Origin: Leeuwenhoekiella parthenopeia
GTDB taxonomy: Bacteria > Bacteroidota > Bacteroidia > Flavobacteriales > Flavobacteriaceae
DNA: 64,000 nt
Direction of reading: 5' to 3'
Assembly (NCBI RefSeq): GCF_020782115.1
Contig: NZ_JAJGMW010000020.1
Coordinates: forward strand, 23,931-87,930
Shown here in pieces: positions 46,363-53,941 of the stretch (the first letter of the stretch is position 1; each line of letters begins with the position of its first letter). A program made the translations under genes and the position numbers. The notes beneath the pieces were generated by a model. That model saw only the letters and a list, made by a program, of their open reading frames with translations, was not told the origin of the DNA and did no database searches.

Positions 46363-47658
46363 TTAATGATTAGCCCTCCCGAATAATTTCTTTCTGAATA
46401 GAATCACCACCACCAGTAAATACAGGGAATAACTCAGCAAATGCGCCATCCCGGCACCTACAAATCCGTAGCGGGAAACCAGCCAGACACTGCTGAAATA
46501 AATGATGCTAAGCGAAATAAGTTGCGTAATCACAAAGGTTTTCACCATGCGTTTAGCAATGATCTCATAAGCGATTACCAGACTCGCCACACGCACCAAA
46601 TCCCCAGCCAGTTGCCAGATAAAAATAGGCTGCATCTCCAGAAATGAGGCATCATAAACCAACCTAACGATAAAGCCTTTTAGCAAAAAGATTGCGACAA
46701 GCCCCAAAGCAAAAAAAGGCAGAATGCTCCTGTAAAAGTCGGTCGTGACTTTGCGCAGATTTGTTTGGGTTCCGGAAGTTGCGAGTTTGGGCAAAACGTA
46801 CAAGGTGAGGATGCTCGTAGCAAACATCAGGTAATAATCAGAAAGTCGCAGCATCCCGTCCCAGTATCCCGCATTTTCGATTCCGTCTGTCTCGATGATG
46901 TATTGCCGTATCGCAATATACACCCAGGGTGCGGCAACCGCCGAAAACAAACTCATAAACGCATAAGAACCCAATTTCTTAAGCATGGAAGCATCTATTT
47001 TTAGATGGAATAGCTCTTTCGCCTTCGCGAAATACTTCCTTAGAAAAAGCAGTGTAATACCCAAAGCAAGCACGCCACTTAAAAGGAGAGCCAGCATCGC
47101 TCCCCAGATTGAAAACCAAATAATCAAGACTGCTGACAAAAACACGCCTGAAGCATTGATACTCATGTTTATGAAAATCACCTTACGGAAATCTCCCAGC
47201 CCGTTGAGGATGTTCAGTAGTAAAGTTTGTAAAGTAAAAAGAGGCAATACGATTCCTGCAAGACGTATGATTAACGTGTAATCTTCGGTATCTTCAAAAA
47301 TTAAGGCATTAAGATCCGGAGCGGCAATCACCACGATTAAACCCAAACCTAGCGAAACTAAAAAAGGGAGTTTTAGTACGGTGGCGACGAGTTTATATAG
47401 CGCTTCGGGTTGTTTTTTATACGTGGCGGTATATTTAATCACCCCATTGCTAACGCCCAATTGCCCCAGGCTTTGCAACGAACTCATAAAATTACGCAGA
47501 TCGCCCAGCAAGGCCATCCCTGACGCACCCACATACACCGCAATAAGTTTAGACGTGATGAGACCGCAAACTACCCGTATCGCAATACCCGCACTATTGA
47601 GCGAACCCACTTGCAATAGGATATTTTGGGCGAAAAGTTTGCGAACAAACCTAAGCAT
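46363..47658 (-). CDS. O-antigen/polysaccharide flippase (Wzx, MATE/MOP superfamily; WzxE-like)
   Basis: 431 residues with about 12 predicted transmembrane segments (for example SAGIAIRVVCGLITSKLIAVYVG, FLVSLGLGLIVVIAA, VFLSAVLIIWFSIWGAMLALLLSGVLALGITLLF, FALGLVAIFLLKGF). The layout and the N-terminal NSAGIAIRVVCGLITSKLIA with GVSNGVIKYTA follow the O-antigen translocase/WzxE group. It moves lipid-linked glycan repeat units across the inner membrane. Its start overlaps the aminotransferase gene by 8 bp, so the two are translationally coupled. Confidence 0.9.
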   Translation of the reverse strand: MLRFVRKLFAQNILLQVGSLNSAGIAIRVVCGLITSKLIAVYVGASGMALLGDLRNFMSSLQSLGQLGVSNGVIKYTATYKKQPEALYKLVATVLKLPFLVSLGLGLIVVIAAPDLNALIFEDTEDYTLIIRLAGIVLPLFTLQTLLLNILNGLGDFRKVIFINMSINASGVFLSAVLIIWFSIWGAMLALLLSGVLALGITLLFLRKYFAKAKELFHLKIDASMLKKLGSYAFMSLFSAVAAPWVYIAIRQYIIETDGIENAGYWDGMLRLSDYYLMFATSILTLYVLPKLATSGTQTNLRKVTTDFYRSILPFFALGLVAIFLLKGFIVRLVYDASFLEMQPIFIWQLAGDLVRVASLVIAYEIIAKRMVKTFVITQLISLSIIYFSSVWLVSRYGFVGAGMAHLLSYSLYLLVVVILFRKKLFGRANH

Positions 47659-48754
47659 GATATGCGTTTAGAACGGTAATCACCCGGTTTACTTCTGCTT
47701 CAGTAAGAGCAGGATTTAGCGGAATACTCACACAGCTTTTTGCAATTGCTTCGGTGACCGGAAAACTCAAATGATTATAGTTTTTAAGTGCTTCCTGTTT
47801 ATAAGGCGGCACTTCGTAATGAATGGCAGAACCTATTCCGTTTTGGTTTAGATACGCTAAAAAATGATGGCGGTTTTTGACCAAAACCACAAAAACATAA
47901 AACACGTGACCTGCTGACCCATCAAAAAAAGGCATCCGGATTTCCGCATTTTGAATCTCCCTTAGATACCGGGATGCAATCTGACGGCGCCTGTTATTCT
48001 GGGCATCGAGATCATTTAGTTTTTCATCTAAAAACATGGCATGCAGCGGATCAAGCCGTGAATTGAACCCGATTCTGGAGTTATACTGAGCATCCTTACG
48101 GCCGTAATTGCGTAAACTTTGAATAGTTTTCGCCAGTTTTTCATCTGAAGTAGTAACCGCCCCGGCATCACCCAGGGCTCCGAGATTTTTAGTGGGATAA
48201 AAACTGAAGGCTGCGGCATCGCCAAAACTGCCGGCTTTTTTATCGTTCACTACTGCCCCGTGTGCCTGGCTGGCATCTTCAATAAGCAGCAATTGGTGTT
48301 TTTTAGCATAGGCTGAAAGCGCTTCTATGGGTCCCAACTGTCCGTACAAATGCGTCACCACAAGTGCCTTTACCGAAGCATCAGGCTCCCCGATTTTATC
48401 AAGATCTATATTAAAGTATTGGGTTTCGGCTTCCACAAAAACAGGCTTTAATCCGGCCTGAATGACCGCAAGCACCGTGGCGATATAACTGTTCGCGGCG
48501 AGCAGGACTCCGTCTCCCGAAGCCAGTTTCCCTTCTACTTTATAAGCCTCAAAAATGAGCCGAAGCGCATCAAAACCATTACCCGTACCCACGCAAAAAT
48601 CAGTGCCGCAATACCGGGCAAAAGCATTCTCAAAATCACTTACTGCCTCACCCAAAATATAGGTTCCGCTACCCAAAAAATCTTCAAAACGCTTTTTAAA
48701 ACGCTGCTCGTAAGGCGCATTTACCTGCTTCAAATCTAAAAACGGAATGTTCAT
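47651..48754 (-). CDS. DegT/DnrJ/EryC1/StrS-family sugar aminotransferase
   Basis: 367 residues. PLP-dependent sugar aminotransferase: FLDLKQVNAPYEQRF start, GTGNGFDALRLIFEAY, HLYGQLGPIEALSAYAKKHQLLLIEDASQAHGA with the Asp that contacts PLP, AFSFYPTKNLGALGDAGAV with the Schiff-base Lys, NSRLDPLHAMFL and IPLNPALTEAEVNRVI. It transaminates a nucleotide-linked keto-sugar (FdtB/WecE-like), giving an amino sugar for a surface glycan. Its ATG overlaps the previous gene stop by 4 bp (ATGA) and its stop overlaps the flippase gene by 8 bp, so it is part of a tight three-gene operon. Confidence 0.93.
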   Translation of the reverse strand: MNIPFLDLKQVNAPYEQRFKKRFEDFLGSGTYILGEAVSDFENAFARYCGTDFCVGTGNGFDALRLIFEAYKVEGKLASGDGVLLAANSYIATVLAVIQAGLKPVFVEAETQYFNIDLDKIGEPDASVKALVVTHLYGQLGPIEALSAYAKKHQLLLIEDASQAHGAVVNDKKAGSFGDAAAFSFYPTKNLGALGDAGAVTTSDEKLAKTIQSLRNYGRKDAQYNSRIGFNSRLDPLHAMFLDEKLNDLDAQNNRRRQIASRYLREIQNAEIRMPFFDGSAGHVFYVFVVLVKNRHHFLAYLNQNGIGSAIHYEVPPYKQEALKNYNHLSFPVTEAIAKSCVSIPLNPALTEAEVNRVITVLNAYHA

Positions 48755-49713
48755 AAATCGAGCTTTAACGTGTGTTGCAAATAAACCTGAGCGCCCAGTT
48801 CTTCCTTCTGTTTGATGAGTCCGAAATTGTATGCTTCATCACGGCTGCCCTGCACGGTCCCCATATCAAAAAAGCGATATCCTGCATCTTTATAATCCTG
48901 AATCAGGTTCACAAACAGAAAATCCATCGCGCGAAGTTTTTCACCTTCGGGCGTGGTGGCGCCGTACTGGGATTTTACCACGTCTTCCGTTAGAAACAAG
49001 GTAACCCCGGCAAGCAGGGTTTCACCCTGATAACAATTAATCTGCTTGATGTTGTAGGGAAACTGCTTTTTAAGCAGCTCTATTTCGGCCAGACTGTGCA
49101 CAGGTTCGGTATCAAATTTACTAGCCAGGCGTGGTTTTAATACGCCATTCCAAAATCCGGCAAAATCGGCTTCCGCATAACGTAAACCGCGATCCTCTGC
49201 CTGTCGTGCACGCCGTTCTTTGGTAGTATGAATAAAATAAGGGCGGTTATAATCGATTCCAAAATTCAACTGACTTCTAACGACCTGCGCACCGGCTTCC
49301 AGCAATAGATGCTCGAGTTCGTAAGCCGGCTGCTGCATATAAAACTGCGGAATCAATTTGATTTGGAAATGCTGAAATCTTTCCGTTTTTAAGTATTTCA
49401 GCAAAGCTTCCACAACCTGTTTTGTTTCCGCGAAAGCGATACCTTTTTCCAAAATTAGTGCGCCATAGGTAAGCCCCTGATGACTATACAGGTTAGCCCC
49501 TTCCCGGTTAGCCGGAAGCACCGCAATCACTTTTTCATCCTTAAAAAAAAGGAGGCTGTGATCTTTAAAACGCTCGCCGTGGTAGGCAATAAAAGCACGT
49601 GAAAATAAAAAGCTGGTGTTTTTAACGCCTTTGTTTTTAGAGCCCATCAATGAGGCCACAAAGCGATCCCAGCGGGATTTATAATCGGGAGTGTATTTAG
49701 TTACGCTTATCAA
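48751..49713 (-). CDS. FemAB/GNAT-like acyltransferase, first gene of the amino-sugar operon
   Basis: 320 residues, TTG start at 49713 (the next in-frame ATG would cut off the conserved RWDRFVASLMGS start). Two tandem GNAT-like domains as in FemAB/peptidoglycan-branching proteins: IAYHGERFKDHSLLFFKDEKVIAVLPAN, YMQQPAYELEHLLLEAGAQVVRSQLNFGIDYN in the first half, QINCYQGETLLAGVTLFLTEDVVKSQYGATTPEGEKLRAMDFLFVNLIQDYKDAGYRFFDMGTVQGS in the second. The location before a sugar aminotransferase suggests it acylates the new amino sugar. Not a peptidoglycan enzyme by context. The 4-bp ATGA overlap couples it to the aminotransferase. Confidence 0.8.
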   Translation of the reverse strand: MISVTKYTPDYKSRWDRFVASLMGSKNKGVKNTSFLFSRAFIAYHGERFKDHSLLFFKDEKVIAVLPANREGANLYSHQGLTYGALILEKGIAFAETKQVVEALLKYLKTERFQHFQIKLIPQFYMQQPAYELEHLLLEAGAQVVRSQLNFGIDYNRPYFIHTTKERRARQAEDRGLRYAEADFAGFWNGVLKPRLASKFDTEPVHSLAEIELLKKQFPYNIKQINCYQGETLLAGVTLFLTEDVVKSQYGATTPEGEKLRAMDFLFVNLIQDYKDAGYRFFDMGTVQGSRDEAYNFGLIKQKEELGAQVYLQHTLKLDL

Positions 49714-49767
49714 GTTTTAGACTTTGGTATGGGGAAAGTACAAAATTTAATGAGAGAAGTTTATTTC

Positions 49768-49795
49768 AAAAAAAACACCTCCCGGAGGAGGTGTT
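49768..49795 (-). terminator. Orphan terminator-like hairpin, minus strand
   Basis: AACACCTCC-cgga-GGAGGTGTT (49774-49795) with an eight-A run at its left (49768-49775), so it would work on the minus strand. No minus-strand gene lies directly upstream of it (49796-50610 has only plus-strand genes). A very similar hairpin with the same CACCTCC/GGAGGTG stem ends the toxin gene at 50557-50587. Confidence 0.7.
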
Positions 49796-50037
49796 CGTGA
49801 CCTGTATAACACCCTAAAATTATACAGATCGTAATTTTTCGTAAACCAACCGACTCACCGCATTTCTTCAGTAAAACGGCTACGTAAATGGTGTGTTTAA
49901 CTGTATAGACTACAATTAATCAAAAAGGTTGCGTGAGATTTTCTATTTTTTTTTTAAAGTTGAAATAACCAATAAGGGCAATTCTCAGGCGCGCTCTAGG
50001 AGATTAAAACTTTTAGTTAACTTTATAAAAAAATGAC
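49796..50037. other. Intergenic stretch, no gene; contains an inverted repeat
   Basis: With the hairpin at 49768 this makes a 324-bp gene-free stretch. CTGTATAA (49802-49809) and TTATACAG (49820-49827) form an 8-bp inverted repeat. The rest is AT-rich, with a ten-T run near 49946. No open frame or convincing promoter is seen. A small minus-strand RNA ending at 49768 is possible. Confidence 0.5.
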
Positions 50038-50280
50038 ATGGGAACGCAGGAACTTAAAAAACGTATTAAATCTTATGTAGAAAGAGGCGATGACAAAGTA
50101 CTCGCAATCGTACATGGGGTTTTCGAGAATTATTATCAGGATGAAATTGTGGCTTATTTTCCCGATGGAAGCCCAATGTCGCGTAAAGAATACAATATGC
50201 AGCTTGAAAATGCAGAGGATCAAATAGGACGTGGAGAATTTAGTTCTATTGAAGATGTAGAAAATCAAATTCCCGATTAA
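50038..50280 (+). CDS. Putative antitoxin of a type II toxin-antitoxin pair
   Basis: 80 residues, acidic, helical: MGTQELKKRIKSYVERGDDKVLAIVHGVFENYYQDEIVAYFPDG then SRKEYNMQLENAEDQIGRGEFSSIEDVENQI. The last part, with RGEFSSIEDV, is the toxin-wrapping tail common in antitoxins of ParE/RelE toxins. No named DNA-binding fold can be assigned with confidence. The toxin gene starts 2 bp after its stop, in the usual antitoxin-first order. AT-rich relative to neighbours, flanked by matching CACCTCC hairpins. Identification rests on context and tail. Confidence 0.8.
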   Translation: MGTQELKKRIKSYVERGDDKVLAIVHGVFENYYQDEIVAYFPDGSPMSRKEYNMQLENAEDQIGRGEFSSIEDVENQIPD

Positions 50281-50282
50281 TT

Positions 50283-50558
50283 ATGTCCCTCCAAGTTGTC
50301 TGGCTTAGACAGGCCATTGACTCCCTGAAAAACATTTTAGATTATCGTTATAAAGATATTCCGTCTGCGAGAGCGATTGTAAAAAGAGACATTTTAAACG
50401 CTTCCAAAGGAATAACATTTCCTGAGCAGTATCAGCAAGACGAAATTAATGCAGATTACAGAAAGATACTAGTTAGGGATTATAAGCTACTTTACAAAGA
50501 AATAGATGGCGTGATTTACATCAGTAATGTCATCTGCACTAAGGCTTCACTCCAATAA
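50283..50558 (+). CDS. RelE/ParE-family toxin
   Basis: 91 residues, normal for the family. Pattern of ParE toxins: VVWLRQAIDSLKNILDYRYKDIPSARAIVKRDILNASKGITFPEQYQQDEINADYRKILVRDYKLLYKEIDGVIYISNVI. RKILVRDYKLLYK is the conserved beta-sheet core; the terminal strand IYISNVICT closes the fold. ParE toxins poison DNA gyrase, RelE cleaves mRNA on the ribosome; which applies is not readable. It is translationally coupled to the antitoxin gene (2-bp gap) and ends in a strong terminator. Confidence 0.88.
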   Translation: MSLQVVWLRQAIDSLKNILDYRYKDIPSARAIVKRDILNASKGITFPEQYQQDEINADYRKILVRDYKLLYKEIDGVIYISNVICTKASLQ

Positions 50559-50587
50559 AAAAGCACCTCCGCCGGGAGGTGCTTTTT
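50557..50587. terminator. Bidirectional intrinsic terminator
   Basis: GCACCTCC (50563-50570) with GGAGGTGC (50575-50582), loop GCCG, A-run on the left and T-run on the right. It ends both the toxin gene and typA (convergent). Confidence 0.93.
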
Positions 50588-50610
50588 ACAATAAACAAAA
50601 TCTCAGACGG

Positions 50611-52407
50611 TTAAACCGACTTGTTACGCTTACGTTCGTTTTCGGTTAACAATACCTTACGCAGACGCAAATGGTTTGGAGTAACCTCAACATATTCATC
50701 TTTTTGTATGTATTCTAAAGCCTCTTCTAACGAGAATTTGATAGCCGGTACAATTTTGGCCTTATCATCTGCTCCAGAAGAACGTACGTTTGATAATTTT
50801 TTGGTCTTGGTGATATTAACGGTCATATCATCCTGACGGCTGTTTTCACCAATTACCTGACCTTCGTAGATATCCTCACCCGGATCAACGAAGAACTTAC
50901 CACGATCCTGTAGTTTATCAATAGAATATGGGATAGCAGTACCTTTTTCCATAGAAACCAGCGAACCGTTGTTACGACCCGGGATATCTCCCTTAAGCGG
51001 CTGGTATTCTTTAAAACGGTGTGCCATAATCGCTTCACCTGCAGTGGCAGTAAGCAACTGGTTACGTAAACCGATAATCCCTCGTGAAGGAATTAAAAAC
51101 TGGCAAACCATACGATCACCTTTGGCTTCCATACTCAACATCTCCCCTTTACGGATAGACACCATTTCTACCGCCTTACCTGAAACTTCATCCGGCAGGT
51201 CAATAGTCAATTCTTCAATAGGTTCGCATTTAACCCCGTCAATTTCCTTGATGATTACCTGCGGCTGTCCAATTTGCATTTCGTAACCTTCACGACGCAT
51301 TGTCTCGATCAATACCGAAAGGTGTAATACCCCACGGCCAAATACCATAAACTTATCTGCACTGTTCGTTTCTTCTACGCGAAGTGCCAGGTTTTTCTCA
51401 AGCTCTTTCCATAAACGGTCTTTGATGTGACGCGAAGTCACAAACTTTCCGTCTTTACCAAAGAATGGCGAATCGTTAATGGTAAATAACATACTCATCG
51501 TAGGCTCATCGATAGCGATGGTTTTCAATCCTTCCGGATTCTCAAAATCGGCAACGGTGTCTCCAATTTCAAAACCTTCAATACCTACAAGAGCACAAAT
51601 ATCACCTGCCTGAACTTCGGCTACTTTCTTACGACCAAGTCCTTCAAAGGTGTGTAATTCTTTAATTTTTGCTTTTTTGATGCTTCCGTCACGCTTAACC
51701 AGCGATACGTTCATCCCTTCTTTTAAGATACCGCGTTGTAAACGTCCTATGGCGATACGCCCTGTAAATGAAGAGAAATCCAGAGAAGTAATCAGCATCT
51801 GGGTGGTACCCTCTTGAATTTTAGGAGAAGGAATATGCTCCATCACCATATCTAGAAGTGGCTCAATGTTTTCCGTTTGATTTTCCCAGTGGTCACTCAT
51901 CCAGTTGTTTTTAGCCGAACCATAAACCGTAGGGAAATCTAGCTGCCATTCTTCGGCACCCAATTCAAACATAAGGTCAAAAACCTTCTCGTGAACTTCT
52001 TCAGGAGTACAGTTTTCTTTATCTACTTTATTAATAACCACGCACGGTTTAAGACCCAGGTCAATAGCCTTTTGCAATACAAAACGCGTTTGTGGCATAG
52101 GCCCTTCAAAAGCATCAACCAGCAATAATACGCCGTCAGCCATATTGAGTACCCGCTCAACCTCACCACCAAAATCGGCGTGACCCGGAGTATCAATAAT
52201 GTTAATCTTGGTGTCTTTATAGATAACCGAAACGTTCTTAGAAGTAATAGTAATACCGCGTTCACGCTCCAGATCGTTATTATCCAGAATCAAATCACCG
52301 GTGTTTTCGTTTTCACGAAACAACTGGCAGTGGTACATAATTTTGTCTACCAGGGTGGTTTTACCGTGGTCAACGTGCGCGATAATCGCAATGTTTTTAA
52401 TATTCAT
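50611..52407 (-). CDS. typA: Translational GTPase TypA/BipA
   Basis: 598 residues, normal length. G-domain motifs: G1 AHVDHGKTT (about 10-18), G2 RGITITSK, G3 DTPGHAD, G4 NKVDKE, G5 in the VYGSAKNN region. Domain II and III follow, then the BipA-specific C-terminal domain ([37 protein letters not shown]). It binds ribosomes and assists 50S assembly and stress responses. Cytosolic. Gene stands alone between the TA terminator and a 516-bp gene-free region. Confidence 0.97.
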   Translation of the reverse strand: MNIKNIAIIAHVDHGKTTLVDKIMYHCQLFRENENTGDLILDNNDLERERGITITSKNVSVIYKDTKINIIDTPGHADFGGEVERVLNMADGVLLLVDAFEGPMPQTRFVLQKAIDLGLKPCVVINKVDKENCTPEEVHEKVFDLMFELGAEEWQLDFPTVYGSAKNNWMSDHWENQTENIEPLLDMVMEHIPSPKIQEGTTQMLITSLDFSSFTGRIAIGRLQRGILKEGMNVSLVKRDGSIKKAKIKELHTFEGLGRKKVAEVQAGDICALVGIEGFEIGDTVADFENPEGLKTIAIDEPTMSMLFTINDSPFFGKDGKFVTSRHIKDRLWKELEKNLALRVEETNSADKFMVFGRGVLHLSVLIETMRREGYEMQIGQPQVIIKEIDGVKCEPIEELTIDLPDEVSGKAVEMVSIRKGEMLSMEAKGDRMVCQFLIPSRGIIGLRNQLLTATAGEAIMAHRFKEYQPLKGDIPGRNNGSLVSMEKGTAIPYSIDKLQDRGKFFVDPGEDIYEGQVIGENSRQDDMTVNITKTKKLSNVRSSGADDKAKIVPAIKFSLEEALEYIQKDEYVEVTPNHLRLRKVLLTENERKRNKSV

Positions 52408-52542
52408 AAGTAGCCCTTATTTTAAGGGCGCAAAGATACAGTTAATTCGCGGACTTTTAAGCACTTATTTCAATTATAATTTGGGCGGCTTGCTGCTTGC
52501 GTAAAATCCTCTAAAAAATTGAAAATCAACCACAAGCAGCAA

Positions 52543-52643
52543 CCGGGCTATACGCTCTATCTTTTTTATTAGCAGCTTTACCTAATGCGCCAAAAGGCGC
52601 AGGAAGCCTCTCCTAACAAAAAAGGATGCCGCTGCTATCCCTG
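52543..52643. repeat. MITE-like nested inverted repeat
   Basis: The ends, CCGGGCTATACGC on the left and GCCGCTGCTATCCCTG on the right, form a long imperfect inverted repeat continuing through TTTTTT / AAAAAA, around a perfect inner hairpin TGCGCC-aaaa-GGCGCA (52586-52601). No gene is inside. It looks like a dispersed, hairpin-forming element; copy number elsewhere cannot be seen here. The 516-bp region 52408-52923 otherwise holds heptamer repeats, a palindromic TCGACTGCGCTCGA (52801-52815) and the kdsA promoter. Confidence 0.55.
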
Positions 52644-52682
52644 CCGCAAGCGGTTGCAGGCTACAGGCTCAAGGTTTGCTTG

Positions 52683-52710
52683 TTTCTTGTTTTCTTTTTT
52701 CTTTTTTCTT
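52683..52710. repeat. T-rich heptamer tract
   Basis: Three exact TTTTCTT units (52690-52710) after a TTTCTTG, seven-base period, in the gene-free region between typA and kdsA. Confidence 0.7.
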
Positions 52711-52876
52711 TTAAAAGTTAATTGGAATTCATTTTACTTCGGTTTCTGTTTATTCCCTTTTTTTTTTTTGTAATTGGTAGTTGTCTTCAACAATAGGTTC
52801 TCGACTGCGCTCGAACTGACAACACGTTTTACTTCCTACTTTTTCACTTTTCACCAGTAACAATTAACCCATAACA

Positions 52877-52904
52877 TTTAACTATTCCCAATAACTTATC
52901 TTTG
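52877..52904 (+). promoter_or_regulatory. Candidate kdsA promoter
   Basis: TTTA (52877-52880), 16-base spacer, TATCTTTG (52897-52904), a perfect TAnnTTTG -7 box, 20 bp before the kdsA ATG. Confidence 0.55.
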
Positions 52905-52923
52905 CAGCTTTAAATAAGAACCG

Positions 52924-53739
52924 ATGAAACTTTCCAATATTCCCCAGATTAAACATACAGACACCAATAACTTTTTCCTGCTTGCCGGGCCCTGCGCCAT
53001 TGAAGGCGAGGAAATGGCGTTGCGCATCGCCGAAAAAGTAGTGGGCATAACCGATAAACTGGGAATCCCCTACGTTTTTAAAGGAAGTTTTAAAAAGGCA
53101 AACCGCAGCCGCATCGATAGCTTTACCGGTATTGGTGATGAAAAAGCGCTTAAGATTCTGCGTAAGGTTTCAGAGACTTTTAAAGTCCCAACGGTGACCG
53201 ACATTCACGTAAACGAAGACGCAGCTATGGCTGCCGAATATGTAGATGTGTTACAAATTCCGGCCTTTTTGGTCCGTCAAACCGACCTGGTAGTCGCTGC
53301 TGCCGAAACCGGCAAAGTAGTCAACCTTAAAAAAGGTCAGTTTATGAGTCCGGAGGCGATGAAACACGCCGTTACTAAAGTGACCGACACCGGCAACGAG
53401 AACGTCTGGATCACCGACCGCGGTACGATGTTTGGCTATCAGGATCTTATCGTAGATTTTAGAGGCATCCCCACCATGAAGCAATACGCACCAACCGTAC
53501 TTGATGTTACCCACTCCTTACAACAGCCCAATCAAAGCAGTGGCGTAACCGGCGGCCGACCTGAACTTATAGGTACAATGGCAAAGGCCGGCATCGCAGC
53601 CGGTGTTGACGGTCTATTTATCGAGACCCATTTCGACCCCGCAAATGCGAAGAGCGACGGTGCCAATATGCTCGACCTAAGCTTACTGGAAGGATTGCTT
53701 ACCAAACTGGTGGCGATACGTAAAGTGGTTGCCGGGTAA
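52924..53739 (+). CDS. kdsA: 3-deoxy-8-phosphooctulonate (KDO-8-phosphate) synthase
   Basis: 271 residues. KdsA signatures: NFFLLAGPCAIEGEEMALRIAE, VFKGSFKKANRSRIDSFTG, TDIHVNEDAAMAAEYVDVLQIPAFLVRQTDL, VNLKKGQFMSPEAM, DFRGIPTMKQYAPTVLDVTHSLQQP and IETHFDPANAKSDGANML. It condenses PEP with arabinose-5-phosphate to form KDO-8-phosphate, the first committed step of LPS inner-core synthesis. The conserved metal-binding Cys near the start (GPCAIEG) and Asp/His/Glu triad (TDIH, FIETHFDP) suggest a metal-dependent form. Cytosolic; single gene with its own promoter and terminator. Confidence 0.97.
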   Translation: MKLSNIPQIKHTDTNNFFLLAGPCAIEGEEMALRIAEKVVGITDKLGIPYVFKGSFKKANRSRIDSFTGIGDEKALKILRKVSETFKVPTVTDIHVNEDAAMAAEYVDVLQIPAFLVRQTDLVVAAAETGKVVNLKKGQFMSPEAMKHAVTKVTDTGNENVWITDRGTMFGYQDLIVDFRGIPTMKQYAPTVLDVTHSLQQPNQSSGVTGGRPELIGTMAKAGIAAGVDGLFIETHFDPANAKSDGANMLDLSLLEGLLTKLVAIRKVVAG

Positions 53740-53768
53740 AATTTAACAGACTACGAATAGTTCAATTT

Positions 53769-53811
53769 AAAGGATTGCTAAGACTCTGGTTTTGGCAATC
53801 CTTTAATTTTT
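53769..53811 (+). terminator. Intrinsic terminator of kdsA
   Basis: AAAGGATTGC (53769-53778) with GCAATCCTTT (53795-53804), 16-base loop, then AATTTTT. Confidence 0.75.
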
Positions 53812-53941
53812 AACAGCATATTTTGCCGCATTTACGTTCTGCTCTGCTCGTTCCGTCCTGCTTTAGTTTTCTTCTCAGGTATCAAAAACAGCTATGTGAA
53901 GAATTCTTTTTATTTTTAATCACAATCAAAAAACATTTAAA

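Noticed and set aside
52585..52773. Open frame coding a Cys-rich and Phe-rich peptide
   Set aside because: It is made of the palindromic element and T-rich heptamers; no protein-like features.
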